Assembly: GCA_019418545.1 (NCBI GenBank) | Contig: DYBQ01000003.1 | Span: 37,805 to 101,804 of the forward strand | Direction of reading: 5' to 3' | DNA: 64,000 nt | Source of the DNA: Clostridiales bacterium | Lineage (GTDB): Bacteria > Bacillota > Clostridia > Oscillospirales > Acutalibacteraceae | Part shown: one piece after another, positions 1 to 8,950 of the stretch | Numbering within the stretch: the first letter of the stretch is position 1 | How the letters are laid out: every line of letters starts with the position of its first letter | The notes under the pieces: generated by a model | What the model was told of the DNA's origin: nothing | Database searches by the model: none | What the model saw: the letters and a program-made list of their open reading frames with translations, nothing else | Translations under genes and position numbers: made by a program

Positions 1-474
1 CAGCAAAAACAGCCCCCAATTCATTTTTTTCTTTTTTTGCACAAAAAACCATCCCTTTCTCAAAGTGAAAACCATGTCACCAGATTTACACCTACAAACA
101 TTTTCAAAATCATCCTGCAACATTACCAATAGATATTCTCACATATACTTTTTATGAGAATCTATACGGATGTTTCTTTCACTCCCCAATCACTATGATT
201 CTGTTTTGTTTGTGTGTTTACAATGTACTGGTATTGCTGGTCAATGTTTTTTCTGTCTGTATGGTAACATGACGGAAATATCAGCTGCAACTCTAAAATT
301 ATCTTTTTAGACTATAACTTCATAACTATTATTTAAATTCTTTTGTGATTTCTCCAAACATGCCGAAATTATATATAAAATTGCACAAGTGTACAGTGGG
401 TATCATTGTGTGTTATTGACACATTTGCCCAATTTCTGTTTTTATAAAACTTTTATTCAATAAAATCTATAATC
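1..474. other. AT-rich intergenic stretch, no gene seen
   Basis: No open frame with a credible ribosome binding site is visible on either strand in this left-edge stretch. It is AT-rich and may carry the promoter region of a gene lying outside the window. Nothing else is supported. Confidence 0.5.
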
Positions 475-524
475 AAAACAGGCACAGTACAAACGGAAGA
501 GTCGTTTTGCACTGTGCCTGTTTT
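475..524 (-). terminator. Terminator of the UroD-like/glycosidase-like operon
   Basis: A long near-perfect inverted repeat (arms containing CAGGCACAGT and ACTGTGCCTG) lies just beyond the stop codon of the minus-strand gene at 584. Read on the minus strand it is followed by TTTTGATT, as in an intrinsic terminator. Confidence 0.75.
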
Positions 525-583
525 AATTTCATTATCCTACTTAGAAAGGATATTTCCAATATCCTGTGCAGCTTTACGATTAC

Positions 584-1648
584 TTAGATAATCCCATACA
601 TTGCCAACACATTTTCAATGGGAGTATCTGGCTGCACTGCATGAGAAGGTGCCATAATATAGCCTCCTCCATTTCCCAAAATTTGGGTATTCTCTGCTAC
701 TTTTGCTTTCACTTCTTCTGGCGTAGCAAATGGCAGGAAAGACTGTACATCCATTGCCCCGTGGAAGGTAAGTTGTTTTCCATATTTCTCTTTCAAAACC
801 TTGGGGTTCATTCCGGCAGCACTGGTTTGAATTGGGTCCAGGATTGTCACGCCCACTTCAATCAAATCGGGAATGATGGGAGCGATAGCGCCGCAGGAAT
901 GGAAGAAAATCTCCACGTCAAAATTCTTTTTAATTTCCTTATAAAATTTCTGATACAGCGGCTTAAAATACCGGCAAAACATGTCCCGGGAAATTAACAA
1001 ATTATTCTGTGCCCCATAGTCACCGCCGCCATTGAGCTCATGAATTTTTCCTTTTCCTGCTTCCAATGTTTTCAGTGCATGCCACAGCCGGATTTCATTG
1101 TGTTTTTCAATCATAGCCACTGCCAGGTCTTCATCCAACGCCAGTGTCATCAAAAACTTTTCATCTCCAGCCCACATAGACACATGCTGCAGCCCAGAGG
1201 GGTCGCCATGAGCGGTAATCCAGTAATCCCCTCTTTCTTCCAGCCGCTCTATGCTTTCGGATACATAGGAAAAGTCCCACCATTCCTTCTTGCCGTCCCA
1301 ACCCCACCGGCCTTCCAAATCTTCCGGTGTTTCCACATCGGACCATGGAAAATACACTTCGGATTCTACCATAATCCCATTGGTGGAAGGGAACTCCTTC
1401 ATTCTAGGGCCTCCAGAAACAATAATCTCATAGGAGCCGTCTTCAAAGGTTTTCAAAGGCGGCCCAATATATTTGGGTCCTACTGTCCTCCGGTCTACAC
1501 CCAGTTTATCTAAAATTTCATCCCGGTCATCAGTTTCAAAATACTCTTCGAGCTTTTTCCAGATGTACGGTTCTGCCGAAAAATCATATGGTATCCGGTC
1601 TGCCGGTTTTTTATCTAATGCTGCACGAAATCTTTCATAATGTGTCAT
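584..1648 (-). CDS. Uroporphyrinogen decarboxylase-like (URO-D/MtaA superfamily) protein
   Basis: The 354-residue protein reads as a URO-D superfamily TIM barrel. It has an N-terminal HYERFRAAL segment, an NGGGDYGAQ segment near residue 206, an HSCG motif near 250-253 and a C-terminal IMAPSHAVQPDTP motif. In the family, HxC residues bind zinc in corrinoid methyltransferase relatives such as MtaA, while true HemE has a different arginine-rich N-terminus. The start codon overlaps the stop of the upstream glycosidase-like gene by 4 nt (ATGA), so the two are translationally coupled. Neighbours are sugar dehydrogenases, so a role in carbohydrate or methyl-group metabolism is more likely than haem synthesis. 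The substrate is unknown. Confidence 0.75.
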   Translation of the reverse strand: MTHYERFRAALDKKPADRIPYDFSAEPYIWKKLEEYFETDDRDEILDKLGVDRRTVGPKYIGPPLKTFEDGSYEIIVSGGPRMKEFPSTNGIMVESEVYFPWSDVETPEDLEGRWGWDGKKEWWDFSYVSESIERLEERGDYWITAHGDPSGLQHVSMWAGDEKFLMTLALDEDLAVAMIEKHNEIRLWHALKTLEAGKGKIHELNGGGDYGAQNNLLISRDMFCRYFKPLYQKFYKEIKKNFDVEIFFHSCGAIAPIIPDLIEVGVTILDPIQTSAAGMNPKVLKEKYGKQLTFHGAMDVQSFLPFATPEEVKAKVAENTQILGNGGGYIMAPSHAVQPDTPIENVLAMYGII

Positions 1649-3534
1649 ACAGTTTTTTCCTCCTTTTGTAACAACTCTACTGTTTCAGCCAAAGTAAGCA
1701 GATTGCTGGTCTCACACCAGCAGCTTCCGTTAAACACGCCGCCTATACACCTTGTGCTCTCCCAATCGGACATATTTACCCGCTCGCAAATATAGCCTTG
1801 AGGAAGCTTTTCCGGCTCAGCTCGAATGGAATCATCTTCCAACAGGCTGGCATCTTTTGGTACATCCCAGGAATAAATTGGGCGCTTTTCGGTAGACATA
1901 TACTGGCTAATCGTAAGCGCAATATCCTTTAAAAGCTCCAAATAGGCCGGATTTCCTGTCCACTTATAAATTTTATAGATGCTATCACCAGACAGCGTAC
2001 AGATTCCGGGAGCAGAATGTTTATTCTGGACATTAGCAAAAACGCTGCCCACTGTCTTCATATCCAGACGTCCAAATTCGCTGGTTTTTGGGAAATGATA
2101 GTTATAGCTGACGACCCAGCTGCTGCACTGGTGCAGCATAAACACAGCTCTATCCAGCCAAACCGAATCCTTGGTTACATCATACAGCTCCACCAGGCTT
2201 TCAAGCAGTCCAAATGCACTTTCACTGTCAGGTCCCTGTAAAATTTCTCCCGGACCTCCGGTAGTATATCCACGAATGGCATCTCTTGTGTAATACTGTT
2301 CTGCACTTTCTAACGCTACCTGCAAATACTTTTCTTCTCCAAAATAACGATAGGCTGCTACAAGACCGGCAGGGGCAATTCCACCACTGGTAGAGCCGCC
2401 TGCAATAATTTCGCCGGTTTCCACATTGACAAACTGACCAAACTGGCCATACTTTTCCCACAGCTTTACAAAGGCATCTGCCAGTTTTCGTGCTCCTGCC
2501 TCAAATTCTACAGGCACTGTTTGATTTCTCTCCTGTATCAGGCGGAAATGCTTGAACAAAAACACCAACATATCTCCCGATTCCCGGATTAAATGCTGGT
2601 CAATTCCTGACGGGTCATGAATTACTTGACCATTCTCATCTGCCATTCCATAAAAGAATCCGCTCTTTCCCTGTGTACGGAAAAGATGCCGCAGAGTAGC
2701 CAGACCCCGTTTCCATTCTACTTCTCCGCCCAGCTTCATCAATGCATAACTGGACATACCTCCGCCAACCCAGCCAGGCTGCCAGGGAGTACAGTGGTCC
2801 CCAAATGGGACTGCGCGATAAAATTCAGCACCAGGCTGCCAGTTCAAATAATTAAACTTATCCCGCTGAATTTCAAACTGTTCTTCAAACGAAAGGACTT
2901 CCGGACGGGTGTCATCCATTCCCATACATTTCCGGTTTTCAAAAAACACCCGATAAAACTCCTCCATACTGTCGCAGGAAAACTCCAGAAGCCGGAAGGG
3001 GATGTCGATTACCTTTCCCTTTTCTAACGTAATGCCTGTATCCTTTTTATTTTGCATAAAAGGCCATCGATAAATTTTTTCTCTTCTCATATGAGGCCAG
3101 CAAACGCCTATTTTCCCTTTTTCATAGGAAAGCCCTAAATTGATACCGTCAATTTCCTGAATAGTATAAAACAAAATGGCCTGTTTGCGGCTTGCAGAAA
3201 ACACACCCACACAAGGGACACTTACATCGCCGGTGGTTACTTCAATTTTCCCGCTGCCATCCTCATTCAGCCGGATAACATCGGTCATGGTAACCGGCAT
3301 ATCTACGGATGCTTCTTCCATTGCAAACTTAGGCGGATAGTGTTTTTTAAGCGAACGGAAGCGATTTCCATTATAGCAGCAGGCCGGGAACAGAACATAT
3401 TCCTCTCCATCAGCAGGAAATTCGCTGATAAACTCTACAAAAGCATTTTCCTGTGTTTGAGAAATATTTGCGCTTAACTTTTCTCCGGTTATCTGATAAT
3501 CAGCCCGGGCACTTTCTAATGATGGATAAAACAT
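1645..3534 (-). CDS. Glycosidase-like protein (putative six-hairpin fold), function unknown
   Basis: The 629-residue protein has no visible signal peptide. An N-terminal beta-rich third (about 1-200) is followed by repeated helical segments rich in aromatic and acidic residues (for example LATLRHLFRTQGKSGFFYG and YTTGGPGEILQGPDSESAFG). This pattern suggests an alpha/alpha six-hairpin glycosidase or cellobiose-2-epimerase-like fold; I do not recognise the exact family. The start is supported by GGGGAG 8 nt upstream of ATG. It is the first gene of a two-gene unit with the UroD-like gene and lies downstream of the Gfo/Idh-ThuA genes, which suggests action on an internalised glycoside. Confidence 0.55.
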   Translation of the reverse strand: MFYPSLESARADYQITGEKLSANISQTQENAFVEFISEFPADGEEYVLFPACCYNGNRFRSLKKHYPPKFAMEEASVDMPVTMTDVIRLNEDGSGKIEVTTGDVSVPCVGVFSASRKQAILFYTIQEIDGINLGLSYEKGKIGVCWPHMRREKIYRWPFMQNKKDTGITLEKGKVIDIPFRLLEFSCDSMEEFYRVFFENRKCMGMDDTRPEVLSFEEQFEIQRDKFNYLNWQPGAEFYRAVPFGDHCTPWQPGWVGGGMSSYALMKLGGEVEWKRGLATLRHLFRTQGKSGFFYGMADENGQVIHDPSGIDQHLIRESGDMLVFLFKHFRLIQERNQTVPVEFEAGARKLADAFVKLWEKYGQFGQFVNVETGEIIAGGSTSGGIAPAGLVAAYRYFGEEKYLQVALESAEQYYTRDAIRGYTTGGPGEILQGPDSESAFGLLESLVELYDVTKDSVWLDRAVFMLHQCSSWVVSYNYHFPKTSEFGRLDMKTVGSVFANVQNKHSAPGICTLSGDSIYKIYKWTGNPAYLELLKDIALTISQYMSTEKRPIYSWDVPKDASLLEDDSIRAEPEKLPQGYICERVNMSDWESTRCIGGVFNGSCWCETSNLLTLAETVELLQKEEKTV

Positions 3535-3730
3535 AAAGACTACTCCCCATTATTTTTTATAGACGGCTATACCGCCAAAGGATATCAAATCCTCTATTTG
3601 TATGGTATCACCGGTTTTTGAAATGCTCAACTGCAAAAAATGCTCTTTTCACTGTAATATGGAATTATTTGAAAAAAGGCTTCCTCCATATCACTTTTAA
3701 AAGCTTAAAATCATCAAAAAAAGATAAAAA

Positions 3731-3761
3731 GTGGGACAGAATAAAAACTATTCTGTCCCAC
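3731..3761 (-). terminator. Terminator after the Gfo/Idh-ThuA-YbjQ operon
   Basis: Perfect 12-bp arms (GTGGGACAGAAT/ATTCTGTCCCAC) with a short AT loop. On the minus strand the hairpin is followed by a T-rich run. It lies immediately beyond the stop codon at 3780. Confidence 0.8.
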
Positions 3762-3779
3762 CTTGTTATGCCAATCAGA

Positions 3780-4100
3780 TTACTCAAAAACAACAGCTGT
3801 TCCGCTGACTGTCACCATCAACATGGCGTTGTTGGCACCCAGTACCTCATAGTCAATGTCTACTCCAACTACAGCATTTGCGCCTCTCTCTTCGGCCCGC
3901 TGTTCCAACTCATCCAACGCCTGCTGTCTGGCAGCCATCAATTCCTCTTCATAAGTTTCGGAACGTCCTCCAAAAAAGTTCCTCATTCCTGCTGCAACAT
4001 CTTTTAGCACATTGATACCGGTAATAACCTCCCCAAAAACAACTCCCCGGTATTCCATAATCTGACGGCCTTCAATACATGGTGTTGTGGTCACAATCAT
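3780..4100 (-). CDS. YbjQ/UPF0145 family protein
   Basis: About 106 residues from the ATG at 4100, chosen because AGGAGG lies 7 nt upstream; a longer in-frame ORF to 4181 lacks such a site. The sequence pattern TTTPCIEG...YRGVVFGEVITG...ARQQALDELEQRAEERGANAVVGVDIDYE is characteristic of the YbjQ/UPF0145 family of small pentameric proteins sometimes called heavy-metal-binding. Its function is not established. It is the last gene of the minus-strand group before a clear terminator, 77 nt after the Gfo/Idh gene, and may have no functional link with sugar metabolism. Confidence 0.85.
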   Translation of the reverse strand: MIVTTTPCIEGRQIMEYRGVVFGEVITGINVLKDVAAGMRNFFGGRSETYEEELMAARQQALDELEQRAEERGANAVVGVDIDYEVLGANNAMLMVTVSGTAVVFE

Positions 4101-4177
4101 AACAAAACCTCCTTCTCTGCTGATACAATATAAGGGATTTTCTCCTTTGATTATATCATACAGCAAGAGGTCTGTCA

Positions 4178-5287
4178 TCAATCTAAAATTCCATGCACAG
4201 GATTATTTTTCATAGCCTCGCCGCGGGTGTATTTGGATTGAATCGGAATCATTTTTCCAGAGCTGCTGCTCTTTTCAAAACTCTGCATCACTTCCAGCAC
4301 ATGGTATGTTTGCTTCCAGCTTTCCCGAGATGTTCTTCCGGTTTGAATTGCCTTTGCCATATCGGCCAGTCCCAGCGCACGGGAATTTTCCGCATAGTCA
4401 AAGCACAGAGGCATCTCCTTCACCTGGCCATCCTCTGGACGCAAAAGCTTTACAGGGCCTCCAAAGCCATTGGGGTCGGGAACAAACAGCGTGCCTTTTG
4501 TGCCATAGATTTCCAGACGCGCCTGTTCCGGGTAACACACATCGAAGGTGGTAAAAATGGTGCCAGTTGCACCGCTTTCAAAATTCATAATACCGGTCAC
4601 ATAGGTAGGTACCTTTACTTCCACGGTCTCGCCGCAATGAGGCTGGCTGGTAATGGTGCGGGTTGGGAAAGATGCCTTGGTTACACCCATTACACTGGAA
4701 ACCCCTCCCAACAGGTTGACAAGCGCTGTGATATAATAGGGTCCCATATCCATCATGGGGCCGCCGCCATACTGATAATAGAAAGCCGGGTCGGGATGCC
4801 AGCTTTCATGGCCGCGGCAAATCATAAAGGCGGCCGCGCCAATCGGCTCCCCAATATATCCATCGTCAATCAGCTTGCGGCAGGTCTGAATGCCCGCTCC
4901 CAAAAAGGTGTCCGGTGCGCCTCCCAGCATCAGTCCTTTTTCCTGGGCCAGCTCTACCAGCTCCTTACCTTCCTCCAAAGAAGCTGCCAACGGTTTTTCA
5001 GAATAAACATGTTTTCCGGCCTTCAGTGCTTCAATAGAAACGCCATAATGCTCATATGGGCGGGTCAAATTCAAAACAATGTCAATTTCCGGGTCTGCAA
5101 ACAACTCATACATGGTGTCATACAGCTTGGGAATATTATATTTTTCCTGCGCCCTCTCGGCTTTTTCCCGAACAAGGTCACAAACGGCTACCAGCTCAAT
5201 TTCCTTAAAGCATCCAGTAATATTTTGCAGATAGATGCCGGAAATATCACCGACTCCCACCATACCGATTTTTACGGTTTTCCCCAT
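4178..5287 (-). CDS. Gfo/Idh/MocA family oxidoreductase
   Basis: About 369 residues starting at ATG 5287, with AAGGAGG upstream. The N-terminus has the Rossmann dinucleotide motif (IGMVGVGDISG), and the SEKPLA segment carries the EKP motif typical of the family. The C-terminal half is the usual beta-sheet substrate domain, including an HESWHPDPAFYYQYGGGP segment around the catalytic region. Members oxidise or epimerise sugars and cyclitols with NAD(P). It is separated by 17 nt from the ThuA-like gene upstream and is probably co-transcribed with it and with the second Gfo/Idh gene. The substrate cannot be read from sequence. Confidence 0.85.
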   Translation of the reverse strand: MGKTVKIGMVGVGDISGIYLQNITGCFKEIELVAVCDLVREKAERAQEKYNIPKLYDTMYELFADPEIDIVLNLTRPYEHYGVSIEALKAGKHVYSEKPLAASLEEGKELVELAQEKGLMLGGAPDTFLGAGIQTCRKLIDDGYIGEPIGAAAFMICRGHESWHPDPAFYYQYGGGPMMDMGPYYITALVNLLGGVSSVMGVTKASFPTRTITSQPHCGETVEVKVPTYVTGIMNFESGATGTIFTTFDVCYPEQARLEIYGTKGTLFVPDPNGFGGPVKLLRPEDGQVKEMPLCFDYAENSRALGLADMAKAIQTGRTSRESWKQTYHVLEVMQSFEKSSSSGKMIPIQSKYTRGEAMKNNPVHGILD

Positions 5288-5304
5288 GAGATTTCCTCCT
5301 TTTC

Positions 5305-6027
5305 TCAATACATCTTTGCTGTATTTTCAAACCGCTCGGTGGTCAGGCCATGGTCAACAGCATATTGCTTGCCCTCACCGGCCCAAACCATACCACGTTC
5401 CATAAGAATCTGTGCATTGGGAGATTTGTCAAACACATCATCGTGATGGCCCAGCGAGGTATAGAATACCCGTCCGTTGCCCCAGAACTTCGTCCAGGCT
5501 ACCGGCATATCCACCGGTTTGTTAGAAATGTGATAATAGGGAACCACGGGGAACCGGGTGGTCGCCAGCACCTCGATAGACGGGTCAATATGAAGATAAT
5601 AATGCTCGCTGCACACAGGGAAATCTTCCAAGCCCTCCACAATAGGGCTGGAGCCATGGCAGATATTTACCATATAGTCAATGCCGTCTCCGCCGGGATG
5701 GCTAACCCACTGGCCTCCTGTAATAAACTGCCATTCGGTATCCTGCCGGAATGAATCACACATGCCGCCGTGGCAGCCTGCCAAGCCTACACCTGAGCCA
5801 ACCGCCTTGCAGATATTCACTACATAATCATGGTTAATCTCTCCCATAGTCCAGCAGGCTACAATCAAATCCAGCCCCATCAGCATATCCAAATCTGCCA
5901 GCACATCCAATGTGTCGCTGATAGTGCAGGTATAGCCGTGCTTTTCCAGCAGACCGGCAAATCGTTTTGATGTCAGCTGCGGCTCGTGACCGTCCCAGCC
6001 GCCCTGTAAAATCAATGCTTTTTTCAT
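5305..6027 (-). CDS. ThuA-like domain protein
   Basis: About 240 residues from ATG 6027 (AAAGGAG upstream). The start ALILQGGWDGHEP, the GLAGCHGGMCDSF elbow, ITGGQWVSHPG, SEHYYLHIDP and VFYTSLGHHDDVF segments are hallmarks of the ThuA family, which has a class I glutamine-amidotransferase-like flavodoxin fold. ThuA proteins are encoded beside Gfo/Idh/MocA dehydrogenases and are linked to disaccharide or keto-sugar catabolism; the precise chemistry here is inferred only. It sits between two Gfo/Idh genes on the same strand with short gaps, which supports one pathway. Confidence 0.85.
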   Translation of the reverse strand: MKKALILQGGWDGHEPQLTSKRFAGLLEKHGYTCTISDTLDVLADLDMLMGLDLIVACWTMGEINHDYVVNICKAVGSGVGLAGCHGGMCDSFRQDTEWQFITGGQWVSHPGGDGIDYMVNICHGSSPIVEGLEDFPVCSEHYYLHIDPSIEVLATTRFPVVPYYHISNKPVDMPVAWTKFWGNGRVFYTSLGHHDDVFDKSPNAQILMERGMVWAGEGKQYAVDHGLTTERFENTAKMY

Positions 6028-6092
6028 GAAAACTACTCCTTTCAAAGAATAAGATGATTCATATGGGAATTTCATTTCTTTTTTGTTTTGTA

Positions 6093-7154
6093 TTAAATAT
6101 GGCAGGCTATGCCGTGCCCCTGTTTTTCTGACTCAAAAATCAAATCAATTACCTTCATTACCCGCAGGCACTGTTCCGGCTTTACAATTAACTGCGCGCC
6201 ATTATCCAATACATCCACAATATTTTTATAGTAGTCTGCCCAGTCCGTTTCCACTTCAGGCAGAGGCTCCTCTTTTGTTGTATAGGCCGGACGCGGCGCC
6301 ATAGTACGGGTGGGTCCGGCTTCGGTATAAACAATGTCGTCATCCCAGGCCATTTGTCCAGCGTCTTCCCGCAGCTGGACAGTTTTTCCTTTACAGGACC
6401 AGTCCTCTACTACGGCAGTGCCTCCGGTACAGCTTACATGCCAACGTGGTAGATTGACAAAACAGTTTGTGGACATTTCCAGCAGTGCCGAAACCCCGTT
6501 TTCAAACCGAAGGAACAGCTTGATATTATCGTCGACTTCTTCAGAAAATACCGTTTGCAAATGGGCATCCACCGACACCACCGGGGAATCAATCATATTC
6601 ATCATCTGGTCCAGCAGATGTACGCCCCAGTCCAGCACCATACCTCCACCGTTTACTTTATATCCTCTCCAGCCATACATGGCTCCTCGGGAGCCCTGTA
6701 CCCGGCTCTCAATGAAATAAGGGGCTCCTAATGTTCCATCTTCAATAATTTTTTTAATAATGCGGTAATCCTTGTCCCATCTGCGATTCTGATGTACGGA
6801 AAACAGCTTTCCTGTTTCCTTAGAAACCGCCATAATTTCTTCCAGCTCGGCAGCATTCATGGTAACAGGCTTTTCGCACACCACATTTTTTCCTGCCCGC
6901 AAGCACTGGATAGCCAGCTCCTTGTGAAAGTTGTTGGGCACAGCAATGGTAACCAAATCGATTTCCTTGTCATGCAGCAGTTCTTCCAATGAGGAATAGG
7001 GAGACAGCCCCTTTTCTTTGGCTTTGTTTAGTGCCTCTGGGCGAATATCCCAAACTCCTTTTACATGAATTTGAGGAATCTTGTCCATGATATTCTGGCA
7101 ATGCCAGCTTCCCATTCCGCCATATCCAATAACCGCCAAATTGTGTTTCCTCAT
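6093..7154 (-). CDS. Gfo/Idh/MocA family oxidoreductase (second copy)
   Basis: About 353 residues from ATG 7154, preceded by GGAGG. It has an N-terminal Rossmann motif (AVIGYGGMGSWH) and a VCEKPVTMNAAEL segment carrying the family EKP motif. A GGGMVLDWGVHLLDQ segment in the C-terminal domain contains the usual D...H pair near the active site. It differs clearly from the copy at 4178-5287, so the two probably act on different intermediates. It is the first gene of the minus-strand operon and divergent from the AraC-type regulator gene, which is its likely regulator. Confidence 0.87.
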   Translation of the reverse strand: MRKHNLAVIGYGGMGSWHCQNIMDKIPQIHVKGVWDIRPEALNKAKEKGLSPYSSLEELLHDKEIDLVTIAVPNNFHKELAIQCLRAGKNVVCEKPVTMNAAELEEIMAVSKETGKLFSVHQNRRWDKDYRIIKKIIEDGTLGAPYFIESRVQGSRGAMYGWRGYKVNGGGMVLDWGVHLLDQMMNMIDSPVVSVDAHLQTVFSEEVDDNIKLFLRFENGVSALLEMSTNCFVNLPRWHVSCTGGTAVVEDWSCKGKTVQLREDAGQMAWDDDIVYTEAGPTRTMAPRPAYTTKEEPLPEVETDWADYYKNIVDVLDNGAQLIVKPEQCLRVMKVIDLIFESEKQGHGIACHI

Positions 7155-7277
7155 AAAAAAATCCTCCAAACCCGGTAGTTTCTGGTTGCATTATATCACC
7201 CTTTGCCGTACAATACCTGTCATAAGGGATTTACTTTTAGCCAAATATTGCGCTTTTTCAGAAAGGAAGATTTTCTT
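7155..7277. promoter_or_regulatory. Divergent control region between sugar operon and araC-type gene
   Basis: A TATAAT -10 hexamer for minus-strand transcription lies at 7190-7195; no good -35 is present at standard spacing, which fits a promoter needing an activator. The AraC-type gene starts at 7278, making this region its likely binding site. Confidence 0.45.
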
Positions 7278-8144
7278 ATGAAATCGGCAGAATCCCAAGC
7301 CTATTATGAGGACCGGTATGGCCGGATTGCAGACATTCAAGCCGTAGAAGCGGATTCTATCAGCTTTCCGCTTCACCTGCACAATGATTTGGAATTATTT
7401 CTGGTTCGCAGCGGATGTATCCGAGTCACCGTTGGAAAAGAAGAGGCTGAACTTAAATCGGGGGAATTTACACTCATTTTTCCCAACATGGCCCACGCTT
7501 ATCTTTGCCTTGAAAACGGCAGTCAGTATACCATGGTCGTTTGCAGTCCGTCCCTTGCAGGAGAATACTTATCAAGACTGACACACTACCGTCCTCAAAA
7601 TCCATTTTTGCAGGATGTCCCTCTTCATCCAGATATCCCCTATGCTATGCATGGGTTAGTTATGCAGGCGGCCAATCAGCCCGATGAAGAAATTTTCCGA
7701 GCTCTAATACAGCTAATTTTAGCCCGCAGCTTACAAAAAATGGTATTGGAGCCTGCGAGAGAGCCAAAATCTATGGACTTAACAGGCCGGCTCATACGGT
7801 ATTTAGCCGACCATTTTCAAGAGCCTCTTTCGCTCGATAGCGTTGCCCGGGATTTAGCAGTTAGTAAATACCATCTTTCCCATGTTTTTTCCAATCGCCT
7901 TCATACCAGTTTTACAGATTATGTAAACTTTCTCCGGTTAAACCGGGCTCGGGAATTGCTTTTAATGACAGACGATAGTGTTTTGGAAATCGCACTTTCT
8001 TGTGGATTTTCCAGTCAGCGTACCTTCAATCGGACATTCCGGGAATATTTTGGAAAAACTCCCCGGGAGTTTCGCTCAGAAAAAGCGTTTCCCCCTGCCC
8101 AGACATGTCAAAGCGCAGAGGGAAAGCAAAAAGATACTCTATAA
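7278..8144 (+). CDS. AraC family transcriptional regulator
   Basis: About 288 residues from ATG 7278 (GAAAGGAAG upstream); an in-frame upstream extension to 7203 has no better ribosome site. The N-terminal half is a cupin-like ligand domain (HLHNDLELFLVRSG...SGEFTLIFPNMAHAY). The C-terminal ~100 residues hold the double helix-turn-helix (LSLDSVARDLAVSKYHLSHVF and VLEIALSCGFSSQRTFNRTFREYFGKTP). Such proteins usually activate sugar operons on ligand binding. It is transcribed away from the Gfo/Idh-ThuA genes, which are the likely targets. Confidence 0.9.
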   Translation: MKSAESQAYYEDRYGRIADIQAVEADSISFPLHLHNDLELFLVRSGCIRVTVGKEEAELKSGEFTLIFPNMAHAYLCLENGSQYTMVVCSPSLAGEYLSRLTHYRPQNPFLQDVPLHPDIPYAMHGLVMQAANQPDEEIFRALIQLILARSLQKMVLEPAREPKSMDLTGRLIRYLADHFQEPLSLDSVARDLAVSKYHLSHVFSNRLHTSFTDYVNFLRLNRARELLLMTDDSVLEIALSCGFSSQRTFNRTFREYFGKTPREFRSEKAFPPAQTCQSAEGKQKDTL

Positions 8145-8152
8145 AATTTACA

Positions 8153-8950
8153 TTATAAGCTCAAATTCCTACGGCAAAAAACTCCAATGCCTCCAGCATA
8201 AAATATAAAAGAACCGGCAAACAGCACAGCTATCTGCCACACAACACCATCCCCGGCTGCAATGGCTTTGGAATCAAACAGGGTCAGTGGCGTCAGATAC
8301 AGGAGAAATTCCCAGCTTTCGTCCATCTGCCCCAGCATTTGCAGCAGGATAAATACAATACACAGCCCGGCCCCCACGCCGATAGCCCAGCGGCTTTCCT
8401 GAAAACTGCACGCACTGCAAAAGCACAGCCCCGCCAGAAACTCCAACATTCCCAACAGGCAGAAGTTTAGAAATACAAACTGCCCTCCGTCCAGTTCTCC
8501 GGGAAACATGGTTTCGGACAGCACCAGCCCGCACAGCGTCTCATACACAACAGCCGCCAATACACACATAGCCAGCACCACCGCCTGTGTCAAGGCAATG
8601 GAAGCACGCGAATGGGGTGTTGCCAGCAGACAGGCCATGGAACCCCTATCGATATATCGGGCCATCAGCCGACTGGAAAGGAAAAGAATCATCACCAGCG
8701 GCAGGCAAATTAGCAAAAATCCATAGAGGTAATTGGCCAAAAACTCCAACAGTGTGCTGCCCGGCGCATCCATCCCAAAAGCAGAAAACAGTTCGGGCAT
8801 ACTTTCCATCATGAGCTGCAAGCTTCCGCCCATTTCCGGGTCAAACATGCTGATAATCACGCCTGTGTACAGGGTGAAAATCCCGCAGAAAATCAGGACG
8901 ATTTTATAATTGACCCGCCATTCCCGGCGGAAAAGAGTCCATACCATCAT
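8153..8950 (-). CDS. ABC-2 type transporter permease
   Basis: A 265-residue membrane protein with about six hydrophobic segments, beginning MVWTLFRREWRVNYKIVLIF, the usual short cytoplasmic N-terminus of ABC-2 permeases, followed by a long extracytoplasmic first loop. The start overlaps the stop of the ATPase gene by 4 nt, so the pair forms one transporter. Substrate is unknown; such pairs typically export drugs, lantibiotics or lipids. The two adjacent in-frame ATG codons at 8950 and 8947 make the exact start uncertain by one residue. Confidence 0.85.
   Translation of the reverse strand: MMVWTLFRREWRVNYKIVLIFCGIFTLYTGVIISMFDPEMGGSLQLMMESMPELFSAFGMDAPGSTLLEFLANYLYGFLLICLPLVMILFLSSRLMARYIDRGSMACLLATPHSRASIALTQAVVLAMCVLAAVVYETLCGLVLSETMFPGELDGGQFVFLNFCLLGMLEFLAGLCFCSACSFQESRWAIGVGAGLCIVFILLQMLGQMDESWEFLLYLTPLTLFDSKAIAAGDGVVWQIAVLFAGSFIFYAGGIGVFCRRNLSL

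Noticed and set aside
4193..5446. 417-residue plus-strand open frame
   Set aside because: Antisense to a well-supported Gfo/Idh dehydrogenase; its sequence shows no family pattern and no start signal.
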